This document shows positions 1 to 9,503 of a stretch of DNA of 64,000 nucleotides, piece after piece (within the stretch, counting starts at the first letter, position 1; each line of letters opens with the position of its first letter). Where the stretch lies: assembly GCA_963794185.1 (NCBI GenBank), contig CAWCDM010000096.1, positions 186,001-250,000 on the forward strand. The letters are read 5' to 3'. The notes below the pieces were generated by a model. That model was not told the DNA's origin and searched no databases. It was given only the letters and a program-made list of their open reading frames with translations. The position numbers were made by a program, and so were the translations under genes. This stretch comes from JAMXLO01 sp963794185. Its GTDB lineage: Bacteria > Pseudomonadota > Alphaproteobacteria > Acetobacterales > Acetobacteraceae.

Positions 1-322
1 GGTTGAGGAAATAGGCGGTCTCCTCGAGCGTCGCCGTGCCGTGGCCGATCACGATGCCGGCAAGGTCCGGATGCTCCGCCGCCACCTTCCCGCACATCAG
101 CGCCAGTGCTTTCCAGTCGGCGAAGTGGATTGCCGTGCTGGGTATGTTGCGGTAGCGGACGGGAATCACATCCGCGACCTGCCCGACCTCAGGGAACCGA
201 GCGATGATCTCGTCGGCGTGCATCACCTGGCCGGTGGCACTGTAATCCTGCAGATCGAGCGGTCCGGCGCCGACCGAGGCGATCGTGCCGCCGGTGCCGA
301 TGAAAGCGACCTTCGGCATCAT
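1..322 (-). CDS. L-asparaginase family protein, N-terminal part (runs off window edge)
   Basis: About 107 residues of the N-terminal domain are visible; family members are about 330 residues. The first strand carries the nucleophile motif TGGTIAS near residues 10-16, and a second catalytic block reads GHGTATLEET close to the window edge. The usual block is HGTDTxEET, so the Asp that contacts the substrate alpha-amino group is Ala here. This suggests a substrate other than plain asparagine; that is inference. The ATG overlaps the stop of the upstream amidase gene in an ATGA junction, so the two are translationally coupled and probably serve the same amide-degrading pathway. A second ATG follows at 319. 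The family call is secure; the substrate is not. Confidence 0.85.
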   Translation of the reverse strand, partial: MMPKVAFIGTGGTIASVGAGPLDLQDYSATGQVMHADEIIARFPEVGQVADVIPVRYRNIPSTAIHFADWKALALMCGKVAAEHPDLAGIVIGHGTATLEETAYFLN

Positions 323-1768
323 GCGACGATGATTCCGCCGGTGTCCCCCGTATCGAGTATCGGCGGTCGGCGCGCGTGAAAATCGGTGTCGCGCTGATAG
401 GCGTCCGCGACTTTCAAAATCCGCGCCTCGGCGAACGGACGACCGGCGATCTGCAGGCCGATCGGCAATCCGTTCGGATCGAAGCCACAGTTCACGCTGA
501 CCGCGGGAAGGCCGAGATAGTTGAATGGCCGCGTGTTCGCCGAGACCGCCATGAACGTTGTCTCCGTGCCCGGCGGGCCGTGATCGATATCGGTCGCCGC
601 CAGGGTCGGCAGGCAAGGTGCGAATCGTCGGCGTTACCAGCACATCCACCCTGGCGAAGACTTCCCGCGCGAACGCTTGCAGGATCGGCCCCCGCCGGGC
701 GAGCGCCTCCACGTAGTAGGTCGCCGGGATCGCATAGCCGCCGTACATCCGCCCGCTGATATGGATGCCGTACTCGCCCGCCCGCGCGCGCATCCATTGG
801 GCGTGGATCGTCGCCGCCTCGACGCGTGAGACGATGCCGCCATAGGTGGTGACCGCATCCATCAGCGGCAGCGTGATGCGATGCACCACGGCGCCGCGCG
901 CCGCCAGGACCGCAAGCGCGTGCTCCAGCGCGTCCATCACCGGCGGATCGACCGCATCGAGGAACCAGGTCGACGGAACGCCGATGCTCAGCCCGCGGAT
1001 GTCGCCGTCGAGCGCCGCCTCGAAGTCGGGCACCGGCTCGTGCGAGCTGGTCGGATCACGCGGATCGCGCCCGGCGATCAGGCTCATGATCCGTGCGCAG
1101 TCACGCGCGGTGCGGGCCAGCGGCCCGACATTGTCGGCACTGAACGACAGCGGCATCACGCCGAACCGCGACACGCGCGTCTGCGTCGGCTTGATCCCGG
1201 TCACGCCGCACGCCGCCGCCGGCAGGCGGATCGAGCCGCCTGTATCGGAACCCAGAGCGGCGTAATTGAACCGCGCCGCCACCGACACACCCGACCCGGA
1301 CGATGAGCCGCCCGTGATGTAGGGCAGGTTCCATGGATTGTGGCAGTCGCCGAACGCGCGATTGTGACCGGTCGGGTTCTGCGCGAACTCCGCCATGTTG
1401 AGGCCGCCGAACGTGTAGGCGCCGGCTTCGGTCAGCCGCTCGATCACGGTCGCGGTCACGCCGGGGCGAAAATCCCTGCGGATCGCCGAACCGCAGGTGC
1501 TGAGCCTGCCCGCCTGATAGTACATGTCCTTGTGCGCCAGCGGCACGCCGTGTAGCGGGCCGAGCCAGGCGTTCCGGCGCATCGCGCGATCCGCCGCGCG
1601 CGCTGCTTCCTCCGCGCCTTCCCGATCAAGCCAGATCGTCGCGTTCAGCTTCGGATTGACCGCGTCCATATTGCGCCAGCAGGCGTCCAGCAGTTCCATG
1701 GAGGTCGCATCGCCGCTGCGCACCGCTTCGGCAGCCTCGACGAGTGAGAGATCGGCCAGATCGGCCAT
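319..1768 (-). CDS. Amidase signature family enzyme (GatA/AtzE-like), frameshifted near 622
   Basis: Amidase-signature hydrolase acting on a carboxamide. The Ser-cisSer-Lys triad is visible: Lys80 in PLAHKDM, the cis-Ser in GGSSSGSG (about 153-160) and Ser179 in GSDTGGSIR. After VTPTI, near position 622, the conserved C-terminus (LPTLAATDIDHGPPG, then PFNYLGLPA) continues in another frame, ending at 319. Removing one base near 622 restores a normal enzyme of about 482 residues. As given, the first frame has no stop and reads straight on in the frame of the asparaginase gene. The ATG at 1768 lies 5 bases after the stop of the small AtzG-like gene, so the three form an operon. Identity is sure; whether the frameshift is real or an assembly error is open, with error more likely. 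Confidence 0.88.
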
Positions 1769-1773
1769 TGGCG

Positions 1774-1968
1774 TCACTCCTTCGTATCGTGCAGCGCGGC
1801 CTCGAAGCTCGCGGGCTCGTCCTCGAAGGCCAGCGTGCCGCGCAGGGCCTCGAAGGCGCGTATGGTCGAGATCAGCTCCGCCGCCATCCGCCGCGCCGGG
1901 TCATTCGGCGCGCTGATGCCGTGCCATCGCGCAATCGTTGCCTCAACCTCGGCTTCGAACGGGTCCAT
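1774..1968 (-). CDS. AtzG/GatC-like small amidase-associated protein
   Basis: A 64-residue acidic, helical protein just upstream of the amidase. The pattern of a C-terminal EALR..L.FEDEPA.F stretch (about residues 43-58) resembles AtzG/DUF4089 proteins, small GatC-like partners that bind and stabilise amidases such as AtzE. A GGGAGG ribosome site sits just before the ATG at 1968, which favours this start over longer in-frame options. It is the first gene of the amidase-asparaginase operon. No catalytic residues are expected. Function as an amidase partner is inferred from size, sequence and position. Confidence 0.72.
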   Translation of the reverse strand: MDPFEAEVEATIARWHGISAPNDPARRMAAELISTIRAFEALRGTLAFEDEPASFEAALHDTKE

Positions 1969-2023
1969 GTTCGGCCTCCCCGATGCTGCGGCACCACTAT
2001 GCCAGGGAGATGGATCGAGCGAC

Positions 2024-3487
2024 ATGCCAGACGAGATGCGACCCGAAATTCCTCGCGACATGGTATTCGCGACCGACGTGCCTGCCCGCCTGGACCGGCT
2101 GCCCTGGAGCGGATTTCACTGGCTGGTGATCTGCGCGCTGGGGATCGCCTGGATCCTCGACGGGCTGGAGGTCACCATCGTCGGCTCGCTCTCCGGCGCG
2201 CTGACCGAAAGCCCGGTGCTGCATCTCACCGGCGAGCAGGTCGGCTTCGCCGCCAGCGCCTATCTGATCGGTGCGGTATCGGGCGCACTGTTCTTCGGCT
2301 GGCTGACCGACCGGCTGGGACGCAAGAAGCTCTTCACCATCACTGTCCTGGTCTACGCGATAGCCACCGTCGCCTGCGGGCTGTCGTGGAACTTCTGGTC
2401 GTTCGCGGCGTTCCGCGCGCTGACCGGCGCGGGCATCGGCGGGGAATACGCCGCGGTGAACGCCACGATCCAGGAACTGATCCCCGCCCGACGGCGCGGC
2501 TTCACCGACCTCGTGGTGAACGGCAGCTTCTGGGTCGGCGCCGCGCTCGGTGCGATCGCCGCGCTGGTCGTGCTGAACCCGGCGGTGCTGCCGTCGGAGT
2601 ACGGCTGGCGCTTCGCGTTCCTGATCGGCGGCGTACTCGGCTTCGTCGTGCTGCTGCTGCGCCGCTTCCTGCCCGAAAGCCCGCGCTGGCTGATGACCCA
2701 TGGGTACCCCGATGAAGCCAATCGCGTGGTGGCCGAGATCGAGCGGCGCGTGGAACGCGAAACCGGCCGCCCGCTGCCGCCCGTGCCTCATCAGGCACTG
2801 CGGCTCAGGCGCGACGTGCACTCATGGTTCGGCGCCGGCACGCGCGCGCTGTTCACCCAGTACCGCAGCCGCGCCGTGCTGGGCATCGCGCTGATGGCCG
2901 CCCAGGCGTTCTGCTACAATGCGGTGTTCTTCACCTACGCGCTGATCCTCACGCGGTTCTACGCCATTCCATCCGGCGACATCGGCTGGTTCATGCTGCC
3001 CTTCGCGGCCGGCAATTTCCTCGGGCCGCTGGTGCTGGGCCGGCTGTTCGACACGCTTGGGCGACGCTTCATGATCACGGCGACCTACGCAATCTCGGGC
3101 ATCATGATGGCGCTGACCGGCTGGCTGTTCGCGATCGGCGTGCTGGATGCCGTGCAGCAGACGATGGCCTGGACCGCTATATTCTTCGTCGCCTCAGCCG
3201 CGGCGAGTTCGGCCTATCTGACGGTCGGCGAGAGCTTCCCGCTGGAGATGCGGGCGATCGCCATCGCGCTGTTCTACGCGTTCGGCACCGGCGTCGGCGG
3301 CGTGGTCGGCCCGGCACTGTTCGGTGCGCTGATTGAGACCGGTTCGCGCGTCTCGATCCTGTGGGGCTATCTGCTTGGCGGCGGCCTCATGGTGGGCGCC
3401 GCGGTCATCGCCTCCATCCTTGCGGTCCCCGCGGAGCGACGTGCTCTGGAGGATATCGCCCCACCACTGTCCTCCGCCGTGCGATAG
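2024..3487 (+). CDS. MFS transporter (12 transmembrane segments)
   Basis: A 487-residue inner-membrane carrier of the major facilitator superfamily. The MFS motif A, GWLTDRLGRKK, lies at about residues 92-102 between helices 2 and 3, and DGLEV near 46-50 in helix 1 is typical of sugar/aromatic-acid type carriers. Hydrophobic segments are spread over the whole length with a polar central loop at about 225-275. The chosen ATG begins MPDEMRPE; no strong ribosome site decides between this and in-frame ATGs at 2036 and 2060. It is divergent from the amidase operon, 55 bases away, so an exported or imported amide or acid is a possible cargo, but nothing in the sequence fixes the substrate. Confidence 0.88.
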   Translation: MPDEMRPEIPRDMVFATDVPARLDRLPWSGFHWLVICALGIAWILDGLEVTIVGSLSGALTESPVLHLTGEQVGFAASAYLIGAVSGALFFGWLTDRLGRKKLFTITVLVYAIATVACGLSWNFWSFAAFRALTGAGIGGEYAAVNATIQELIPARRRGFTDLVVNGSFWVGAALGAIAALVVLNPAVLPSEYGWRFAFLIGGVLGFVVLLLRRFLPESPRWLMTHGYPDEANRVVAEIERRVERETGRPLPPVPHQALRLRRDVHSWFGAGTRALFTQYRSRAVLGIALMAAQAFCYNAVFFTYALILTRFYAIPSGDIGWFMLPFAAGNFLGPLVLGRLFDTLGRRFMITATYAISGIMMALTGWLFAIGVLDAVQQTMAWTAIFFVASAAASSAYLTVGESFPLEMRAIAIALFYAFGTGVGGVVGPALFGALIETGSRVSILWGYLLGGGLMVGAAVIASILAVPAERRALEDIAPPLSSAVR

Positions 3488-3515
3488 CGCCATAGTCCGG
3501 GCAACGCAGCCGGCG

Positions 3516-4025
3516 ATGGAGCAGCGGACCGTGGCAGTCGAGAAACAGGCCTACCGCGAGGCGATGGCGCGCCTTGGCGCCGCGGTGAACGTGATCACCA
3601 CGGACGGGCCGGGCGGCCGCGCGGGCTTCACCGCATCGGCCGTTTGCAGCGTCACCGATACGCCACCCACCCTGCTGGTCTGCGCCAACCGCACCAACGA
3701 CTCCTACCCGGCGATGAAGGCCAACGCCGTGCTGTGCGTGAATACTCTGGCCGGCGCGCACGAGGAGCTCTCGCCGGTGTTCGCCGGAATGACCGACCAC
3801 ACCATGGCGGCGCGCTTCGAAGGCGCCACGTGGCATGCGCTGCTCACCGGCGCACCGGTGCTGGACGGTGCGCTGGTGGCGTTCGACTGCCGCATCGTCC
3901 AGATCGTCGAGGTCGGGACGCACGACGTATTCATCTGCACAGTGGAGGCGGTGGAGGTCGGCGAGATGCACGAGGGCCTGATCTACTACGCCCGCGGCTA
4001 CCACCGCATCGTCCACGGCGACTGA
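3516..4025 (+). CDS. Flavin reductase-like domain protein (RutF/HpaC type)
   Basis: A 169-residue protein with the flavin-reductase fold: MARLGAAVNVITTDG near the N-terminus, the FTASAVCSVTDTPP block that binds FMN, CVNTLAG in the middle and a C-terminal IYYARGYHRI segment. Proteins of this type reduce FMN or FAD with NAD(P)H and feed reduced flavin to a partner monooxygenase. It follows the MFS gene by 28 bases on the same strand and may be co-transcribed. No obvious two-component monooxygenase is next to it; the LLM-type oxidoreductases elsewhere in the window are possible clients only by inference. A GTG at 3531 is an alternative start. Confidence 0.85.
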   Translation: MEQRTVAVEKQAYREAMARLGAAVNVITTDGPGGRAGFTASAVCSVTDTPPTLLVCANRTNDSYPAMKANAVLCVNTLAGAHEELSPVFAGMTDHTMAARFEGATWHALLTGAPVLDGALVAFDCRIVQIVEVGTHDVFICTVEAVEVGEMHEGLIYYARGYHRIVHGD

Positions 4026-4041
4026 CCGCGACGGGCTGCCG

Positions 4042-4929
4042 TCAGGCCGCCTGCGTCCCGCCTTTCGGCGCCACCCCGTGCTGCTTGAACCAGGCGATCG
4101 CACGCTTCCAGCCGTCCTCGGCGTCGGTCTTGTTGTAGCTGGGGCGGTAATCGGCGTGGAAGCCGTGCGGCGAGTTCGGATAGACCACGAGGTCCACGGT
4201 CTTGTGCGCGGCCTTCGCCTTGGCCACCGCCTCCTGCACGTCGGCCACCGGAATGGCGGCGTCCTTGGCGCCATAGAGGCACAGCAGCGGGCATTTCAGC
4301 CTGTCGGCGATGTCGATCGCCGCCATGGGCTGGATCGGGCTGATGGCGCTCTTGATTGGTCCGTACCAGGCGACCGCCGCCTTCAGCTTCGGATTGTGCG
4401 CGGCATAGAGCCAGGTATTGCGCCCGCCGCGGCAGAACCCGGTCTCGCCGATCGCCGTTGCGCTGCCATGGTTGTGTGCCGCCCACGCCAGCGTCGAGTC
4501 CAGATCGGTCATCAATTCGGCGTCGGGCTTCTTGTTGATCACCTCGGCGAAGATCTGCTTCGTGTCGGTCATCGTGGAGAGGTCGGCGATGCGCGCATAA
4601 ACCTCCGGCGCAACCGCCATGTAGCCGAGTTTGGCGAAGCGGCGGCAGATGTCCTTGATGTATTCGTGGACGCCGAAGATCTCCTCGTTCACCAGGATGA
4701 CCGGAAACCCCGTGCCCTTCGCCGGGCGCGCGTAATACGCCGGCAGATGCCCATCCTTCACCGGAATCTGCACCTCGCCGGCATCCAGGCCGGTCGTGTC
4801 GGTCTGGATAGCCTGCGCCTCCACGCGTTGCGTCGCGAGGGTGAAGCCGCTGATGAGGCTGGTCATCACAAAGCCGCGCCGCGCCAGCGGATAGCGCCGC
4901 AAGCCAGTGATCTCGGTGAAGTCGTTCAT
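4042..4929 (-). CDS. Dienelactone hydrolase family protein (carboxymethylenebutenolidase-like), probably exported
   Basis: An alpha/beta hydrolase of 295 residues. The triad of the dienelactone hydrolase family is visible: Cys in GFCRGG (about 165), Asp in YGAKDAAIP and His in PHGFHADYRP, together with the conserved Glu in NEEIFG. The first 40 residues contain RRGFVMTSLISGFTLA, which resembles a Tat-type leader, so the enzyme may act in the periplasm. Family members open lactone rings made during chlorocatechol breakdown, but many relatives have other ester substrates. It converges with the flavin reductase gene, 16 bases apart, and no other chlorocatechol genes are nearby. Confidence 0.85.
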   Translation of the reverse strand: MNDFTEITGLRRYPLARRGFVMTSLISGFTLATQRVEAQAIQTDTTGLDAGEVQIPVKDGHLPAYYARPAKGTGFPVILVNEEIFGVHEYIKDICRRFAKLGYMAVAPEVYARIADLSTMTDTKQIFAEVINKKPDAELMTDLDSTLAWAAHNHGSATAIGETGFCRGGRNTWLYAAHNPKLKAAVAWYGPIKSAISPIQPMAAIDIADRLKCPLLCLYGAKDAAIPVADVQEAVAKAKAAHKTVDLVVYPNSPHGFHADYRPSYNKTDAEDGWKRAIAWFKQHGVAPKGGTQAA

Positions 4930-5007
4930 GATTCTCCCCCCGGTCGGTTACAAAGTGCCCCTGCCTTGAGCCCTGCCTTGTGCCGTCTGACGCCGGACGG
5001 CCGTCGG

Positions 5008-6222
5008 TTATTTCATCGCCGCCTTCAAATTATCGTCGAGCTTCGCCAGGAAGTCCTGGGTGTTGAGCCACTTCTGGTCGGGCCCGATCAGCACCGAGAG
5101 GTCGCGGGTCATGAACCCGGACTCCACGGTCCCGACGCAGACCTTCTCCAGCGTCTCGGCGAACCGCGTGACGTCCGGCGTATCGTCGAACCGTCCGCGA
5201 TAGATCAGCCCGCGCGTCCAGGCGAAGATCGAGGCGATCGGGTTGGTCGAGGTCTGCTGGCCCTTCTGATGTTGGCGATAGTGCCGCGTGACGGTGCCGT
5301 GCGCCGCCTCGCTCTCCACCGTCTTGCCGTCGGGGCTCAGCAGCACCGATGTCATCAGGCCGAGCGAGCCGAAGCCCTGCGCCACCGTGTCGGACTGCAC
5401 GTCGCCGTCGTAGTTCTTGCAGGCCCAGACGTAGCCTCCGTTCCATTTCAGCGCGCAGGCCACCATGTCGTCGATCAGCCGGTGCTCGTAGGTGAGGCCC
5501 GCCTTGTCGAACTGCGCCTTGAACTCGGTCTCGTAGACGCGCTGGAAGATGTCCATGAAGTAGCCGTCATAGGCCTTCAGGATCGTGTTCTTGGTCGAGA
5601 AATACAGCGGCCAGCCGCGCATCAGCGCGTAGTTGAACGAGGCGCGCGCGAAGCCGGTGATGCTTTCCTCGGTGTTGTGCATCGCCATCGCGACGCCGCC
5701 GTGTTTGAACGTGTGCACTTCGAGCGTCTGCGCCGGGCCGCCGCCGTCCGGCTGATAGTTGAGCGTCACCTTGCCGGGTCCGGGAATTTTCATCTCGGTG
5801 GCACGGTAGATATCGCCGTAGGCGTGGCGGCCGATGACGATGGGCTGCGTCCAGTGCGGCACGAGGCGGGGGACGTTCTGGCAGATGATCGGTTCGCGGA
5901 AGATAGTCCCGTCGAGGATGTTGCGGATCGTGCCGTTCGGGCTGCGGTACATGCGCTTCAGGTCGAACTCGCGCACCCGCGCCTCGTCGGGCGTGATGGT
6001 CGCGCACTTGACCCCCACGCCGTACTGCCGAATGGCATTCGCCGCATCGACGGTGACCTGGTCGTCGGTCTTGTCGCGGTATTCGATGCCGAGGTCGAAA
6101 TATTTGAGGTCGATGTCGAGATACGGCAGGATCAGCTTGTCCTTGATGAACCCCCAGATGATCCGCGTCATTTCGTCCCCGTCGAGCTCGACGACCGGGT
6201 TCTTCACCTTGATCTTCACCAT
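5008..6222 (-). CDS. icd: NADP-dependent isocitrate dehydrogenase (eukaryote-like subfamily)
   Basis: A 404-residue cytoplasmic TCA-cycle enzyme that oxidises isocitrate to 2-oxoglutarate with NADP. The block SPNGTIRNILDGTIFREP is the substrate loop typical of the homodimeric subfamily shared with eukaryotes and alphaproteobacteria, and length fits that group. Other family blocks include YDGDVQSD with the metal-binding aspartates and EAAHGTVTRHYR near residue 310. The ATG at 6222 starts MVKIKVKNP, the usual N-terminus; an AAGGCGG site lies upstream. The longer frame to 6387 is not supported by family length. Housekeeping gene, likely monocistronic. Confidence 0.96.
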   Translation of the reverse strand: MVKIKVKNPVVELDGDEMTRIIWGFIKDKLILPYLDIDLKYFDLGIEYRDKTDDQVTVDAANAIRQYGVGVKCATITPDEARVREFDLKRMYRSPNGTIRNILDGTIFREPIICQNVPRLVPHWTQPIVIGRHAYGDIYRATEMKIPGPGKVTLNYQPDGGGPAQTLEVHTFKHGGVAMAMHNTEESITGFARASFNYALMRGWPLYFSTKNTILKAYDGYFMDIFQRVYETEFKAQFDKAGLTYEHRLIDDMVACALKWNGGYVWACKNYDGDVQSDTVAQGFGSLGLMTSVLLSPDGKTVESEAAHGTVTRHYRQHQKGQQTSTNPIASIFAWTRGLIYRGRFDDTPDVTRFAETLEKVCVGTVESGFMTRDLSVLIGPDQKWLNTQDFLAKLDDNLKAAMK

Positions 6223-6479
6223 CCTGTCACCGCCTTGAAGAGTTGGCCCCCGGAATGCGAGCCGGCTTCGCTGTGCCGAGCCGTCCAGGCGCGCGGACAT
6301 TCGCATCCGTCCCGACCAGGAGCAAGCCGACGGCATGCCACGGCGGGCAGGGGTTGCATTCTGGATCACGAGAATGTTACGAAACAAATCCGGCGGTGGT
6401 TTATAGCTCCCCGCCTCTCACGGCTCCGACGGCGGCAGATCTTGAGCACAACCCAGGCAGTCCTTTAGGTGGCGGCATA

Positions 6480-9455
6480 ATGATCCGGAAGGGCGGCAGT
6501 CGGTTGCTGGGCATGCTCGGCATCGTCGCCGGCACCCTCATGCTGATCGCGCTGACCTGGATCGGCACACTCACCGCCATACGCACCGAACGCGCCGACG
6601 CCGAGGACCGGGTAGGCGCCGACGTGGCCAACCAGGCGCAGATCTTCGAAGAGCAGTTGCAACGCAAGTTGCTGGAAGTCGACCAGACGCTCCGCATCCT
6701 TGCTCGCACCTGGGAAACCGACCCGGGGAACTTCGACCTGCCGGCCGCGCGCCGCCAATTCGTGGTACTGAACGACCTCAGCTCTCAGGTATTCATCGCC
6801 GATGAGCACGGCACTGTGCAACATGACACGGTGCCGGCGACCGTGGGCACGAACGTCCGCAGCCGCGATTATTTTCGCTACGAAGCGGCGCAAACTGCCG
6901 ACGAAGACCGGATGTTCATCAGCCCGACGACGATGGGTTCGGTCGTCCGCGAATGGCATTTGAACCTGGCACGCCGGCTCCACCATCCGGACGGATCATT
7001 TGCCGGCGTGGTCGTTGCGAGCATGCGGATCAGCGCCCTGGGCAGCTTCTACCAGATGGCGAATATCGGCTCGCACGGCATCATCGCCGTCGTGGCCATG
7101 GAGCGTGGCGGGGTTCGCGTGGCGGTCGGACCGCAGCGGATCGACCCCGGATCGCTGATTGCCGACACCGACATGTTCAAGGCCATGCAGGCCGATCCCG
7201 ACGGCGTATGGATCGGGCGGTCAGCCTTCGATGGGATCGAGCGCATCCACGGCTTCCGCCACGTCGCCGACCGCGACCTGCAGGTCGTCGTGGGCATCGA
7301 GCAGGCGGAGGCGATGGCCGCCACGAACGCGTGGGCCAAGGCCGCCAACGGCTTTGCCGGCGGCATCACGGCGCTGCTTCTCGCGATGGCCGGCCTGCTG
7401 CTGAATGACCTGCATGCTGCGCGCCGCCGCGAGCATGGGCTCGCGCACGACAGGGCGGTGCTCGCTGCAGCCAATACCCAGCTTGAGCTGGCAAAGGCAT
7501 CCGCCGACGCCAAGTCGGCGCAGCTCGAGGCGACATTGGTAGGGATGACCGACGGCGTCGCTATGGTCGACGGCCGCATGCAGCTGGTCGAGTGGAACCC
7601 GCGCTATCCCGGGCTTGCCGGCGTTCCCAGCGGCATCCTGCGGGTTGGACTGCCGATCGAGGACGTGCTGCGGGCGCAAGTATCCGCCGGCGAATTCGGC
7701 GACGTGGACATCGAGGCCGAGGTGGCGCGGCAGGCGGAATTCCTGTCCAGTGGCAACCACCCCGCAACGACGGAGCGCACCAAGCCGGACGGCAGGGTGA
7801 TCGAGCTGCGGCGCAACCGACTGCCCGACGGCGGCTTCGTCACCCTCTATACCGACATCACCGCGCGCAAGCAGACCGAGGCCACGCTGCGTCAGGCCGG
7901 CGCCGTTGCCGAGGCTGCGGCGCGCGCGATGTCGCGCTTCGTGGCCATCGTCAGCCACGAGATCCGGACGCCGCTCAACGCGCTGCTCAGCAGTCTCACC
8001 CTGCTGGCAGACAGCAACCTCGCGCCGACCCAGCAGGCGCTGGTCGACATGTCCCGCCAGTCCGGCAACGCGTTGATGGCCCTGGTGAACGACGTTCTCG
8101 AAATGTCGAAGATGGAGGCGGGCCAGCTCATGCTGCGGCCGAGCTCGTTCGTGCTCCGCGAGCTGATCGACAGCGCGATCGAGATGTTTCGCGCCCCGGC
8201 CGCGGAGCGTGGGATCGCCTTGCGACTGTCAGTCGGGCCTGGCGTGCCCGACGAGCTCCACACCGATCCGGGACGGTTGCGGCAGGTGCTGCTCAACCTG
8301 CTGTCCAACGCAGTGAAGTTCGCCGCTTCCGGCGAGGTCCGCGTGACAGCAGAGGCGCAGTTCGTCGTCGGCGAGCCAAAGCTGCGCCTGGCGGTGCGCG
8401 ACAGAGGACCGGTCATCCCCGAGGAGGATCGCAGCCGTCTGTTCAAGCCGTTCTCGCGCATCGAACAGCCCGGCGGCGAGGGGCCGCTCGGGACCGGCCT
8501 TGGTCTGGCGATATGCCATCATCTCATCGGGCTGATGGGCGGTGATATCGGCTGCAGCGTCTGGACGATGGGCGGACGCGAGGCGGGGAACGAGTTCTGG
8601 ATCGTGCTGCCGGTGACCCCCGCACCCATTCACGCGGACGATGTAGTGTCGCGTTCGGGCACGCAGCGCTGGCGGTTCCTGCCTCGGACGCGCATCCTGC
8701 TGGTTGAGGACATCGTGGCCAACCAGCTTGTGACCGCGACGCTGCTGCGCCGCGAGGGTCATTTGGTGGACATCGCCGGCAATGGTCTCGAGGCGATGAG
8801 CGCCGTGGCACATCGGCCCTACGATCTGGTTTTCATGGATATCTTCATGCCTGGCATGAGCGGCCTGAACGCCGCGAAGCTGATCCGCGGCATGGCAGGC
8901 CCGCCCGCGACGGTGCCGATCGTGGCGTTGACCGCCAACGTCTGTCCCGAGGACCAGGCGCTTTGCGCCGCTGCCGGGATGAACGGGATGCTGGGCAAGC
9001 CGGTGGCTCTGACGGAGCTGCTCGATGCCCTGGCGCGGCATGTCTGGCCGCACCGGCCCGATCGGATCACGCTCGACGCCCCTTCCTCTTCGACAACGCC
9101 CGCACGGTCGTCGATCCTGTCGGCTGCACGCCTGGACGAGCTGCGCGGCGCCTTGTCGGCGGACACGCTCGGCAGTCTGATCGAGAATTGCCTCGCGGAT
9201 CTCTCGGAGCGCCTGAAGTCGTTGCAGCAGGCCCTGAAGCGGGATGCAACGGAGCAGGCGGCTGCCGACGCCCATGCCATGGCGGGCATGGCTGGCGAAT
9301 ACGGCATGGCCGCGCTGGAGAGCCGCGTCCGAATGCTCATGCAGCTCGTTCGCGACCAACCGGAATCTGCCAGCGCAATCGCCAAGGAGCTGGAGGCCGA
9401 GATCCTCCGCACCGCGACGGCAATGCGCGAGGCCTTGCAAACTGAGATGGTCTGA
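6480..9455 (+). CDS. Hybrid sensor histidine kinase (Cache-PAS-HisKA-HATPase-REC-HPt)
   Basis: A 991-residue membrane kinase. In order: transmembrane helix at about 7-30, a periplasmic Cache-like sensor at about 31-285, a second helix near 290-310, a PAS-like domain about 345-470, a HisKA domain with His493 in VSHEIRTPL, an ATPase domain about 595-715 with NLLSNAVKF and GTGLGLAI, a receiver domain with Asp787 in LVFMDIFMPG, and an HPt-like end with His932 in DAHAMAGMAGEYG. The protein holds every relay step in one chain, but no response regulator is adjacent, so its output partner is elsewhere. An AGGTGG site at 6467-6472 supports the ATG at 6480. Sensed ligand unknown. Confidence 0.93.
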   Translation: MIRKGGSRLLGMLGIVAGTLMLIALTWIGTLTAIRTERADAEDRVGADVANQAQIFEEQLQRKLLEVDQTLRILARTWETDPGNFDLPAARRQFVVLNDLSSQVFIADEHGTVQHDTVPATVGTNVRSRDYFRYEAAQTADEDRMFISPTTMGSVVREWHLNLARRLHHPDGSFAGVVVASMRISALGSFYQMANIGSHGIIAVVAMERGGVRVAVGPQRIDPGSLIADTDMFKAMQADPDGVWIGRSAFDGIERIHGFRHVADRDLQVVVGIEQAEAMAATNAWAKAANGFAGGITALLLAMAGLLLNDLHAARRREHGLAHDRAVLAAANTQLELAKASADAKSAQLEATLVGMTDGVAMVDGRMQLVEWNPRYPGLAGVPSGILRVGLPIEDVLRAQVSAGEFGDVDIEAEVARQAEFLSSGNHPATTERTKPDGRVIELRRNRLPDGGFVTLYTDITARKQTEATLRQAGAVAEAAARAMSRFVAIVSHEIRTPLNALLSSLTLLADSNLAPTQQALVDMSRQSGNALMALVNDVLEMSKMEAGQLMLRPSSFVLRELIDSAIEMFRAPAAERGIALRLSVGPGVPDELHTDPGRLRQVLLNLLSNAVKFAASGEVRVTAEAQFVVGEPKLRLAVRDRGPVIPEEDRSRLFKPFSRIEQPGGEGPLGTGLGLAICHHLIGLMGGDIGCSVWTMGGREAGNEFWIVLPVTPAPIHADDVVSRSGTQRWRFLPRTRILLVEDIVANQLVTATLLRREGHLVDIAGNGLEAMSAVAHRPYDLVFMDIFMPGMSGLNAAKLIRGMAGPPATVPIVALTANVCPEDQALCAAAGMNGMLGKPVALTELLDALARHVWPHRPDRITLDAPSSSTTPARSSILSAARLDELRGALSADTLGSLIENCLADLSERLKSLQQALKRDATEQAAADAHAMAGMAGEYGMAALESRVRMLMQLVRDQPESASAIAKELEAEILRTATAMREALQTEMV

Positions 9456-9503
9456 AGGGACGGCCTTCAGGCAACCTTAACGTCATTGGGTGAAACTGCC
9501 TGC

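Noticed and set aside
4078..6468. Very long open frame on the plus strand opposite the dienelactone hydrolase and isocitrate dehydrogenase genes
   Set aside because: It is the antisense reflection of two well-identified genes in high-GC DNA; its translation has no domain and is dominated by Arg, Ala and Gly.
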